This document shows, piece by piece, positions 1-12,600 of a stretch of DNA of 64,000 nt. The DNA is from Elysia crispata. Lineage: Eukaryota > Mollusca > Gastropoda > Plakobranchidae. The position numbers and the translations under genes were made by a program. Position 1 is the first letter of the stretch, and each line of letters starts with the position of its first letter. Location: the NCBI GenBank assembly GCA_033675545.1, contig JAWDGP010008052.1, positions 328,501-392,500 of the forward strand, given 5' to 3'. Below the pieces are notes generated by a model that was not told the origin of the DNA, did no database searches, and was given only the letters and a program-made list of their open reading frames with translations.

Positions 1-3000
1 TCCTTAGATTTATTTCAAGTGTAAATGAAATTGGAATATAGTCCTATTATAGGTCAGGTTGATTATAAAAATTTATATTTAGTACAATTTTTGTTTATTT
101 TTTATAATATTTTCTTAATCTCCTTTGTGTCATGTTTTGGTCAATGAATTTCACCAGAACATGAAGAGTCACAATTTTTTTTAGTGAATTATGTTTTGTA
201 GCTATATAGATTATGACCCCTTTAATAAATTATCAGAAGAGTATCAGACTTTTTCAGTAAAAGGTTTTTGTAAATTTATTTCAATCAAGTTATTGTTAGC
301 ACTTTACAGAATGTACTTCATGAGTTTCTGTTATAAATTAGTTGTTATGAATTACTCCAAGGTGGTTCATTTCATAGGAGGAAAGTATTCATAATTGAAG
401 TTGTATTTATAGTACATACCATTTTCTTCAGTTCCTATTGGTTTGACTGAATTTGGGACAGTTACCCACCAACTAATTTCCGACTATAAACCATAAACCT
501 TAAAATTTTTTTTTACATTTTTTTATGACTTATACTGTTGTCAATCATGTTAGTTCCTCTGCACCTATTTGAATCCATGTATGAGGAAAGTATAATCTAT
601 AATTAAGTAATTTTTTTACTCGCCACAAAACCCCAGCAGTTTTCGCTGTCAACTGGTTTAGGGAAATAATACAAGATAGCTAAAGTTCCACTTCAATATC
701 ATTACTTATGGATCTCCTTCACTCTAACCATGTGCTAAGTTATCTAGACAGGCAGGAAGAAAGACAATTCTTCTCAGCAAATAAACAGTTGGTTTTAAAA
801 ATTGCAGCCTCAATGGTGAACACCCTAGCAAGCACACACTTCTAAGTTTCTTCTAGCTTTGCCATTGTTTTCTGGCTCTATAGGGATGTCTGAGAAGAGT
901 TTCACAAATGATAACACAATGATTAGGGTTATTAGTTCTTTGTTGGAAATATTTTTGCTATCTTGAAGTACAGCATTCGATTACATGCATTACTTGTTGG
1001 CAAGATGTTGCTGTGACATTTCAAATCATGTTATGTGATAGAATCTGTGTCTCACAGGAGCCAATAGTAAAAAGTTAGTTGTCATCTTTCTTTTTTAGTT
1101 TTTTTTTTTCCACTGTGTGGTAAGTTTGATAAAAATCAATTGGGAAAAATGTACAGTCATTTTTGTGCTAAGCTTGTAAGCAACTCCATTTTTTTTTTAA
1201 GTCTTTCACCAAAGTTTGCATCGGTTAAGAAAGCTGATTAGCTATGAGCAGAGACCTCATGTTAGTTTGTGGGTGGCATGTTTGTTGTTTAAAATTCCTT
1301 AAGAGCCATTGTTATAAGGTGGGCACTGAAAGGAGTAGGCCTATGTACACCCAAATTTTCAAAATTTCCTTCTTTTTTTTAATTGAACTACTGGTTTTTA
1401 ATTAAAAATAAAATGGTAGGCTACAAAAATACTGGTGGAAAATTTGCAAGATTTATTTTAACTCAATAGCACATTATGTGGTTCCAAAGAATGGAAAAAA
1501 AAGCATCATGGCAGTAATAGATGGAAGAGTTACAATCCTGCCCATGCCTCCCATAGTTACATGGTGGACTTGTGCTGAACCTTCTTTTTTATTTTTGAAT
1601 TAAAACGTTCTTCATGGCTCCACTCCAATCATTGAAATTAATAAAATAAAAGCATGTTAAATTCTATTTTATTTTTTGAAAATCTATTTAGCACAAGTCA
1701 TTATTATTTAATTTATGATCTCAACTTTTTATCATCTATTGTCTAAATAAATGAAGAAGCTTCTATTATAGAACCATTACCCAGAGGAGGGTAATTTCTC
1801 TCTTTGTCTTTTTGTGGATGAAAAGTTTTCTATCCTTTTGCCTATAATACATTTTAAATTCTTTTTTTAGATTCGTGAAAGATTTTTCTTTGCCAAATTT
1901 TTACTTCCCAATACTTTTTTTTATGGTCACATCTAGTGATTGTAGAGAGGGTTTACGCAGAGTTCCATCCTACCTCTAAGTCTTGGTCATATCTACAGTA
2001 CATAAAGATCAAGATCTCAGGTTGTGTGTTCTTTAATTGCCACTCACTAGTCACAACTTAATTCTGGTTTTTTTTTGTTTTTTTTTTGTCACATATGAGT
2101 CCCACTATCTTTGTTGATAACATTCTGTTCTATTAAAATGACACAAATGCTCCTCAAAAGATAAGAGATTTAATGCTAAAAAGTGATATAATTCATGCTT
2201 TACCAGAACCTTAAATTTCTAAACTTTTAAACTTCGAGACATTAATGCATAGTTTTATTCTTGAGTAGTGAGTGGCAACTGGTTTGAAGAGTTTGTATGG
2301 GTGAGTCAATCAAAACTGTTTCAGGTGATATGAGAGAAATACATTTTATGTCTCATGTTGAATCTCAGCTCTTCGTATGGTAATTTAATTAATGCAAAGG
2401 AAAATATTTTTTAGTATTTTCTACTTTGTCTCAATTTCTCCATTAATAAAATACACAATTCTTTACCAGTACCATAAAAAAAAATGTAACAACTTTTAGA
2501 ACTGCAAAGTGTAGACAAATCCAACCAGGACTATGATTTGTTTCATATTGCATTTTTACAGTTTTTTGGGGGGTTTTTTGCTCAAAGTTTTGACCATCTT
2601 TATTATACACCTGCAAAGCTAGTTAAAATGGGTCCATACTGCTTTCTTTATAAATTTATTTATTTTTATTTTTTTTTTATTTTGGTACTGAAACTCAATG
2701 TTTAATTGCATGTCTATGAATAATCAAAGTTATGTGTTAGCATCAGACAGATTATGTTTTAGTATAGTGGAAATCCAAAGAAATGAAATCCTGTGTTTTC
2801 AATATGTTGCAAAACATCTGGTGTTGAAATGAATTCCACATTTTGATTGTTTACATATTTCTTTCAAAATTTGTTTTTCATGTGGTGATGCAGGAAGGTT
2901 TAAATGTCCAGGGGTAAGAAAGTTTTTGCATGTCACTTTCTCTGACATCACTACATATTTATCAAACAGCAGGCTGAACGATAAAATTATAGTTAAATCT

Positions 3001-6000
3001 ACTTAACTTTAAATTTTTGAATGATTGATAAGAATTGGAGTCTAAAAAATTGCAATGAAGTTATAGCAACTAAGCTAGATTTAATGATTTTTGAAATGGA
3101 GAGTTAATCTTTTGGCTCCTAAAAGACTACTTGAATATTATTAATGACAAAAATTTGTCATCTGAACGTCAATTGTAGTTTTGGGGAGCTCCTTAAATTG
3201 TGATCTCACTCATTTGTATTGTTATAATCACATTGGCTCCAAAGAACTGCATTGATCTCAGTATAATTTATGGAAATATTTGAATTCTCAATTTAAAGTT
3301 GATTGATCCATCTGCTAATCTGAGTCTGCCAAAATATCTATTCAATCCACATTTTTAGGTGGCATGTGATTCTAACTAAAAGACAAACAAAGTCCATTTG
3401 ACATGAATGGTGTAGTTGGAAAAAAAAAAAAGGTATTTAAATGTTAATGATCATCTGCAGTCTTTTGCGATGTCTCATTTGCCTCTTATAGCTCATTATA
3501 CACTGCCACCTTATCTGCATCCTTTCTCCTGTCCTGCTCGATCCTTAATTCTATCAGTTCTGATGTGTGTCTGCATTTTACATGGGTGGGTTTCAATTAA
3601 ACCCTATCCACCACCCCTGTCCCAGTCTAACCCAAAATGTATTGTTGAAAGTTTAGATCTTTAATCTGTCTAGTGTAACCACCTACCTCTGGACCTTCTC
3701 TTAAAGTTTCAGTATTGTACTTTTGCACATACAAACACATACACACATTACCTATGGTCATTGCAAAATTTATTGACAAAAATATTTGTTATAGATATGA
3801 AGGAAGCGTGCAAAGCTAATTCCCTTCTATCAATTTAAAATACAATGGCAATAAAGATAAGATTAAAAAAAAAAAACGCATTTAGATGACAAAAAATGGC
3901 TCTTCAAGTTAAAAAGTTAAACTGTGCAAATCAAATATATTTGGATGAAAGGAAATAACATGTATGAGGAAATAAAATCTTGAGGGGGGGGGAGAGTTGA
4001 CTTACAGCCGTTTAATTTTCTACTTATAATGTCACTCATATCAAACTCGTTAAATTTACATGAGGATATGATATTTTTGTTCAGCTTTCACATTGTATCT
4101 TTGCCATAAACAATCTCTTGGCATACCAGTGTCTTATTGCCTGCTTAAACATGAAGTCTAGAAGAGCAGTATTAGTTCAGAAAGATAACTGCCAAGACAC
4201 GAGGATACTGAGTGACGACAGAAATGTCTTTTTAAGGGTTTTCTGAAGACAAATTCACAAGGAAATGACTGCCAGATTTAGTGTTAACCAATTTTAACCT
4301 TGTTTTCAACTTGAGTGAATTTTATTTTTATAACAACTTGCGTTATTATAGTCTAAAAATTTTGGCCTTTCTCTGAAAGCATACTAAACCTAGTTAAAAA
4401 CACTTTTGATTTGCTTGCTTACATTTTCTATTTTCCCTCTGAATTAATTTGTGTATATAAAAAAGTTGAAGCATGATTGCTCTAATTCTAATAGAAAAAC
4501 GAAACTGATAAACCTATAGCTACCCAAAAAGATTGGATGTAATAGCAAAATGTTCTTCACTGTCTGAGATACATTGGTTGCATCTTTTGTTGTAAATTTA
4601 AAACTTATCTCCTCCCCCCAACATGATCATCGTGTCCTCAAATTTACTTCTTGCTGTCTTTTACTGGTTAAAGTAAATTTTTTTTTACCTGCAGATCTTG
4701 GCTGCAAGATTTTCCTTTGTTTAATTATTTACCAGTTGCAGAGCATCGATGGTATCCTCTCAGTGTTGGCAGTCTTATGTGGTAGACATATTTATGATCA
4801 ATGTGTGATGCTCAAAAATTGGAGCATTTATTAGATTGTGATCAAGTCATTTCTTGGTTAAATTTACATTTTGTAAAACTAGTCGTTCACAATTTTTGAC
4901 AGATTTTGTTATGCCACCAATTGGTGATCTTTTTTTTTTTTTTTTGAAATTTTCTTGATAATTTTAATTGTTTTTGTTTTTATTTGTCTTTTTTTAACAT
5001 TATAATATAGGTTGAGAGTTATGCATCAAATGTCATTGTTATATAAAAATTCAAACAAAACTCAGGATTTGTTGAAAATGGATGTTTTTAGCCTTGTTTG
5101 TATTTAGCAGGGCCTAAGATGTTGATACAATGAAAAGTATTCATATGAAACAGTGTACTTAAAAAGATGAAAGCAAATTTATGCTATGTTTTGCGGATGT
5201 TCATTGGTAAAAAAAGACTGGCTCATGGTGAATTCCTTGAATTTTTGAAGTCAAATACAGCTATTTTTCCAAGTTTTTTGGTTCTCTTGTTGTGTCCACA
5301 AAACTTAGAAACATTCCTTTTTTTTCCATCTATATGGGCTTAAAGATTTTATTTCGTGAATTGTAGTCAACTTGTAATACCTCAAGATTTTTTTCTATGG
5401 AATATATATCTTAATTTTAATCATGCTGATTTATTTTAGAACAATCAAGCCTTTTTGCAATACATTTGTTCTTACTCTTAGTGAAACTTTTACCCCTTAC
5501 GTTAATTCGATAAAAAAAATTTAAATCATAGGTCAAAAGCAGTAAAAGTTCAGATAATTTGCACCAACTACATAGCATATTCAATTTGCTCTCCTTGCAT
5601 TTCTGATTGTTTAGGTGAAGTTCATGCATCTGCTCCAGCGAATGTCATGTTCATAAATTTGTTTTCCATGTACCGAGATGATTAATGAGTTAAAATATTT
5701 GTCTATATTCTCCTTCTTCCCTCAATCCTAAAATAGTCAGGTTTATCTTTTGGAAAAAATTCGTCTACATACTTTTGGGAGGTTGTGCTAATTAGTTCTC
5801 ATGTGTGGCTTTCTTTATTAGCAGGTTTAAATGTGTCTCTGCTTGTCTAACCAATGGTATTTATAGGATAAAAAAAAAAATTTTGTTGTTGTTGAAAATT
5901 TGAATTAAAACTTAATAAAAAGCAATCATCTTAGTTTTCATTCAAAAGTTTTCTAGTCTAGTTTTATTTTTGATTGGTGTCATGAGATTTGTCATGAAGT

Positions 6001-9000
6001 TTCTTTCTGGGACATTGGGTTACTTTGAATATTTTTTTTTAAATTTGAGATAAATACTTTTTATTTATTTTTATGTAGACAAAGAATTTTTTTTTACAAT
6101 ATTTATGAAGTTGTATTCATTGTACTTCTGATTATTCACCAATAAAGTTTCAAAATGGTTATATCAAATTCTGTGGAAAAAAAAAATTGAATTGAGACCT
6201 TTAGAGGATTAGATGAAAGTAACATCAATGTCGCAGCTATATTATATTTTTCTTTTTTGTTTTAATTTAAAAAAAATTGGTTGATTTAAATGGAAGCAAA
6301 GTACTCTGAAACTTTTTGCTTCCTTTTGATGTGTTAGATTTGTTCACAAAAAGTTTTCTTAAAGACTTAGACTAGTAAAAAGCTAATGTTTTTTTTTTTA
6401 AATAATAATAAGAAAAATGATGAATTGATTTCATGTTTGAAAGTTTCTTGTATTTTGTATTGTTAAGAATTGCAAGCCACTTCAATGACTTTATGGTGCG
6501 GATGATGCATGAAATCTCCCCCCCCCCCATAAATTTTTATCTGGTCATTTTTATCCAAATAGGATTTTTCATTGATAAATTCCTCAAAAATATATTTTGA
6601 TACATACATGGTAACTTGTACAGTTTTTTTTTTTTTATTTTTATTTTTATTTTTGGCAATGACGCAAGGGAGGAGTACAAGTATTTCAAAATGTAAAGTC
6701 ATAGCTATGTTCCCGGAATGAAGGAAACGTAGCATTCAACATTCCTTTACTAAACTTAAACTACACGTAAATATGTTTGAACCCAAATAATGTCTGTGTG
6801 CTGTACATATATAGCCTTTTCAAAAAGGTTTTTTGAAACAGCTTCTTGTATTAAAAACATAATAAATTGGAGATGAGAAGAATTTGCGATATTGTCCTTC
6901 ACAATATACGGGCATAAAAAGTTGTTATATCAACCATTTCCACAGGGTATTGCTTGTACTGTATTTTCAGATAATTCATCTCTCAAGATATCAAAAAATT
7001 TATAATTGAACCTTATTACTGTAAGCTCATGGTATGCCTAACGTAATGATCTGATTGTGTACAGTTTTATGCTTAGGTTTTGTCTGTATACAGGTAATGT
7101 GTGTAAATGTTATATATCATAATGTTCACTATTCTGTTTATGTACAGATGAAGCATTGTAACGCTTCTATAAAGCATTTGTATCAAACAAAAGTGTGTGT
7201 CTCAAGAGGCATTGCCTTGTGCTTTTGAAGTTTTACAATTTAAATGTAAAATTACCAAGCTTTCTTATTGGACATGTAAATTGTATGGGATTTTGGAAAA
7301 CAATTTTAGTAAAACCTCTAGGTGTGTGTGTGTGTAAACCACAGTTCTATAATACATGACGTAACCATTTCTGTAATATGAGTGAGTGTTTGAAGAGGTC
7401 TTAATCATTGAAATTGGTATAATGATGTTTGCTTTTATTACCCAGCTTTTAAACCAATGTTGACTTTGCTTCATGTTCTTGGTCACTGCAGCCCAAAACA
7501 GATCCAAAATGCTGGATCTAAATATTTAATGTGGAACAGCAAAGCAATTGATATATTGTTACTCAATTATCAATATCTATCAGCATTATTGTCAGCTTGC
7601 CCTCTACATTGTCACAAGAAAAGGATTGAAAATCTTTTTATAACACAATTGCAATTCATTAAGTTGTGCCGTTTGCTAAAATTCTCTGTTGCTAAATTCT
7701 GAGCTATTTGGGTGCAGTGACCAGGAAAAAGATGGAGGCATAACAACCTATGTATGTGTGTGTGGGAGAGATTTTTTTTTTTGTGAAAGTCATTGACCTC
7801 ATTGTTATAATCATATGAGTGCATCAGTTTCTGAGGCAGCAAAACTTAATCATTTGTCAACTTCTTAAACAGTTTTCACTCTTCTGTTGCAAGAAACTGA
7901 AGGTCCAGTTTTTGTTGCAAGTTACCCCTGATATTTTTATATTTCATTTAATAGGACCAAAGAGTTATTTGTAGAATTACCATATTTACAAATTTATGTG
8001 GAACAGTGTTCCTTTTTTCATCCTTATTTTTTCAAGTACATTTTAGTATCTTTCTTTATATGCACCCATATTTGTGTTTGTGAGATCCATTGCCAAATCT
8101 ATCTTTTAAAAGTCTAGTTTGTATGTAGTTCCAAGGACAGAATTTGAACATTTCTACCAAATACACACACAAAATTTTTCATAGAAAGGCCTGTACAATT
8201 TAGTCCAGATAAAGACTTAAAGTAGAGAGAATGGTCGATAGATTGGGATTGGAGCTGCATCTATAAATTTGCCTTTATAAAAAGCGCGACCAATTTTTTG
8301 TGCAGGATAGACAAGCTATGAGTGAGACTTATTCAGTGGACCTAGAAGTAGAGTTATCAATCATGATAGTTCATAACACATTCTTTTATTGCACCTAATG
8401 CAGTTTTCTCAACAATTTTCTACAAAAAACAAATTTGGTATGTCTTGTGATGCATGCTCAGACTTGCTCTTTGTTGACAAAAAAACTCACCACAGGACTG
8501 ATGAATTAGCATACAAATTGTTTACTTCTGTTTTTTTTTTTAATTGTTTCCATTGGAGCTTAATGAATTTAAGATAGGCTTGGCTAGAAAGAAATACTTA
8601 CATTTTTACAATAATCGTTTGTAACGAGTAGACTTTTTGCAGACTCAATAGTCGCCTTCATATAGAAATGACATTCAGGTCATTGATCTTTGCTTTGTTA
8701 AAAAAAACTTGGAAATACATCAATGTACTGTTTTCAGATTTGTGCTTTTCTTATTGGTCATATAACCTACAAATTTACATAAGCTTAAGTCTGAAACAAG
8801 TTTTTCAGAGAAAAAACAAATGGAACAAAAACACATTTTTTGTCTTTGAAGAAACCTATGATATTATGACATTTGAGAGGCCAGTAAATGCTAACAAGAA
8901 ATAAAATAATGGGACAGTTTTTTTTACATTTCTCAATTGTACTCCACTCAAACATGTCTTAAAATCAAATATTTGAGGCTAAAATTACAGCTTGGAATTT

Positions 9001-9640
9001 CCTCTCGACCATCTTAGAATTTTCATATATGGAGGCATCACAGATATTGCTGTGCTATACTTCCCATGTTACCCTGGAGTCCAATCTAACATGGTTTTTT
9101 TTTACCTGTATCATTTTATGTAATTTCTCTTTCTGATATTTTAACATCAAGAAGTCAACCAATCTTGTGTATTGGGCTTTGGCCAAAATTCTTTTGTTTC
9201 CTTTATTTTCTTTTTGCATTTAATAGGCCTTACATCATTTTCCCCCTTTACTTCATCTGCCTATTTTAAACTTGAAAAAAATTTTCTTTATTGTTTTCAC
9301 AGTCTTCCAAAACTCTCCACACCTTTATATACTGAAACCATGCTTTTCCTCCTTTTTTGTCATTTTAGGTCAAGTATGACCTGCCTCATGGCATATTATG
9401 CAATGACATCGATTTGAGAGATGATGACTGACAAGAAGCAATGTACAATTTAAACCTAAAGCAATGACCACAATGTTCAGGCAAGCAGTGTATCTCCCCT
9501 ATTTCTGCATTCATCCATGTTTGCACATGTGTACTGTCACTTCATTAAAATCTGCCGGTACTTATTTGACTTGATGACAAATGAATGTTGTGGAAAAATA
9601 AATGTAAATATTAGAATCAATGAAGGATAGTTTTTTGTTT
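1..9640 (+). other. Non-coding T-rich stretch, possible long 3' UTR of an upstream plus-strand gene
   Basis: I see no reading frame here with the look of a protein. All open frames are short and low in complexity. Runs of T on the plus strand clearly outnumber runs of A, AU-rich stretches such as ATTTATTTATTTTT (near 2,650) recur, and several AATAAA hexamers occur (near 1,640, 2,443, 6,139). The stretch ends with the best cleavage-site candidate near 9,597. This fits the 3' UTR or introns of a plus-strand gene whose coding part lies before base 1. It could equally be plain intergenic DNA. Confidence 0.3.
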
Positions 9641-9668
9641 TGCTTTTAATTTATTTTTGTGTTTTGAG
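9597..9668 (+). terminator. Candidate polyadenylation site
   Basis: AATAAA lies at 9,597-9,602 and is followed at 9,630-9,668 by a strongly T/G-rich tract of the kind that binds the cleavage stimulation factor. It overlaps a Pumilio-type TGTAAATA word at 9,603. To its right the T-rich skew of the plus strand fades. It would end a transcript entering from the left of the window. Confidence 0.35.
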
Positions 9669-9669
9669 A

Positions 9670-12600
9670 ATTGTCAACACAGCGAAGTCTGACTAAGGCT
9701 GTGGGAATTTGACAGTTGGCTTAAATGCCTCATGGCTCAATCCAAAATCTACCTAGATTGGGGGTTCTTTTATCTAGATCATGCCTTTTCTCGAGTTGGT
9801 GCACAAACATTGAACTGACAGAAACTGCATCATCTATTATTAGCAGCCTTTGCTTAACAGACAGATTTTAGAATGGGTGATTTGCACTTTCCCTTTCAAT
9901 CGCGAGGACTTACTCAGGGTTGATTTACAAAACTGATCGAAAAGAAGTGAAATAGTCCAAAAAAAATATATGACAAAAACAAAATAATTAAGGTTTGCAT
10001 CAGCCATAGATGTCTGATGATAAAGCTGTCCTAAAGGAAATTGTCTTAATCCAATAACAAGCACAGAAATGTAAAGATAAAATTCAGCACTTTTATTTAA
10101 CAATATATAAGTAACAATGTACAATTTCAAACACCAACTGGGCAGACTGGCATTAGGAATTTACTAGTAAGTTGTAATATATCATTATTACATTGTCACA
10201 CTCCTATTGGGAAAATATAATACCGATGAGGAGTTTTGATGAAAGCTAATTTGAAGAAAACTTTTGGCAGTCACAATTGAGAAGACCTTGCACAAAGATG
10301 GGGTAAAACAGATGCAAAAATGGAAAAAACAGGTAGGCCTACATTGAAAATTACAAGCACAATAATATTATTAAAAACTTCTCATCTTAAAGATATGGTA
10401 ATAGTACTAAACTACTAATTCTGATACATAGAAAAAAATGGAGCATCAACTTATAAATTTATATACGTCTACCATCAATTTTACATTTGGTACCTCTATC
10501 ACTTCAGATATGCTATGGTCACCCTAAAACATGGCAGAATCATACAAAACGAAAAATCAGGGTTCTCGCTCCATGAACCACACCTGTAGAAAAATTATTT
10601 CAGATTGTGTTACATACTATTGAAGCTACATTTCTGGACCTCCAGCCTCCTATCTTGCATAGGCTTTAGCTCACTGAAAAATATGTCTTGCAACTCTGCT
10701 CTATTATTTAAATTTTTTTATCAATCTACATATTCCCCTGCTTAAGTGGACTTTTCACAAAACATTGATTGATACTCTGTGTGGATATTAGTCTGAATCT
10801 GATACTCAAGTTGATTCATTTTAGCTTAAAAACTGAAATATCTTGATACCTCAAGAAACCAAGAAAATTGTTTTAATGTAAAAAATTTATCTAGACCTGA
10901 ATGTGGTCCAACCCAAAATTGTCTGAAAATTTCCGGAAGCGCGGTGCGCACAGAATTAAAGATAATTTTAAGGATTACTTAAACCCTCTATCAACTGCCG
11001 GACAAATATTGGTCTCGGCGCGATTTCCGACAATTGTCGGAAGACATTCAGGTCTATTTATCTTCTCTGATGGAGGTCTCGATCTGATTGACAGGTTTGA
11101 TGGAACATGATAAACATCAGTCTTATTCCTTTTGTGTTATGAAAATATTTCATTGATCATAGTACAAATGTAGACTAAACATGTATAAGCACATCATGAG
11201 GTATTGACATATATTTTAAAGTTCATGAGAATATGAGTGAATATGATCATGTCAAGAAAAAAAAAATGGTTTGCTGACCCAGAAAACTACATCTAGGTTG
11301 ACATGGCCGTCTTAATATACCCAAAAGCAGCAACTTTTTTTCTTCCCAGGGCCTGCACAGACACCTGCAGGTAGTCAAGGCCCTGCGACGTGACCCATTT
11401 CACAGAGTTTAGAAAGTCAACTATTCTAAGGCCTTTAGTGGACAGTCAACTTTCAACTCTACTCTGTAATAATGACATCTCCTTAGTCCTTCTTAATAGT
11501 ATTCAAGTGCAGGCCCTACCGCAGTCGACTGTGCATCAGTTTAGTCCCTAGACTAATTTTAATCATTTCCTGTCAATGTTTAGTTCCAAGCATTTTGTAG
11601 TCACCAGTCTTCATAATGCTGTAGGCAGGCATCAACTGTTTCCAACAGATATGTGTCTACTGCTACTTGGCTGTGTTTAATCTGAACATAGAAATTTTTT
11701 AAAGAAATCATCTATTTAAAAAAGTGAAATCTCAAGACTATTATAAAAAACAAAATCTTCTTAAATTACAATGAATAAAAAAAAATATACATTGATATCA
11801 AGAAATTATTTAATAACTTATTTGAATTTCATATCACTAGCCTTATCGCAAACATCTATTAAGACAAAAGTTACTTGGTTTTGGCAGTGTGCTAAATGGT
11901 CTTAGTTACGGGGAGGAGGCAAATAAAGTGTGTGTAACAGGTACAGTAGAACATGACTAAAGCGGCACCGGCTACAGCGGGACCGTACCAGGATCCTACT
12001 TTTTATTACTATGTTAACTTTATTAGCTGTGCTTGGGTTTAGTGGGATGAAGAAAGGCCCAAACTTGGATGCAGCGGGAGAGACTATGAGCTCTACTGGT
12101 AGGCCTTCCCTGTGGAAAGAGGATTCAGTGGCAGAGAGACACAGAGAAAGTTCTAATGGTACCAGGATGAAGAGGGTTGAGAGGTCATGGGGGATCGTAG
12201 GTAGGTCTCAAACTGGCAGTCAATTGTGCCACATTGTATTATTGGCCAGTCCAATGATGACTGAGGTGGGGCAGAGAGATGGAGAGACGTTTTATGAGAG
12301 CTAAGTCTAGACAGCTGCAGATCCCTCAACTTCCTTTCCCCCAGGTAGGTCTACCAGTAGTGGTTGCTCAATCTCCTGCAATAACAAAGTTCAGGCCTTT
12401 CCTTGCCCCGTCATTCAATACTGTACATGTGCGGTCTTACTCTTAGGCAAGATCGTTTTATGTATGATCCTCGGCTATGTCAAAAAGTACCATTAACAGA
12501 AGAGGAGAGCATTTCACTTGTGTTGCACTTGAAGTCGGATAAGTTGACTTTCGCTTGTGTTGATCTAATTTAATCCAAGGAACCCAAACAAGCAACTCTA

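Noticed and set aside
3416-3664. 82-codon frame with a hydrophobic segment
   Set aside because: No splice sites, no family resemblance; begins in a poly-A run within the non-coding stretch.
9840-10130. 96-codon minus-strand frame with an AATAAA nearby on the minus strand
   Set aside because: No splice sites or family resemblance; low-complexity composition of intergenic DNA.
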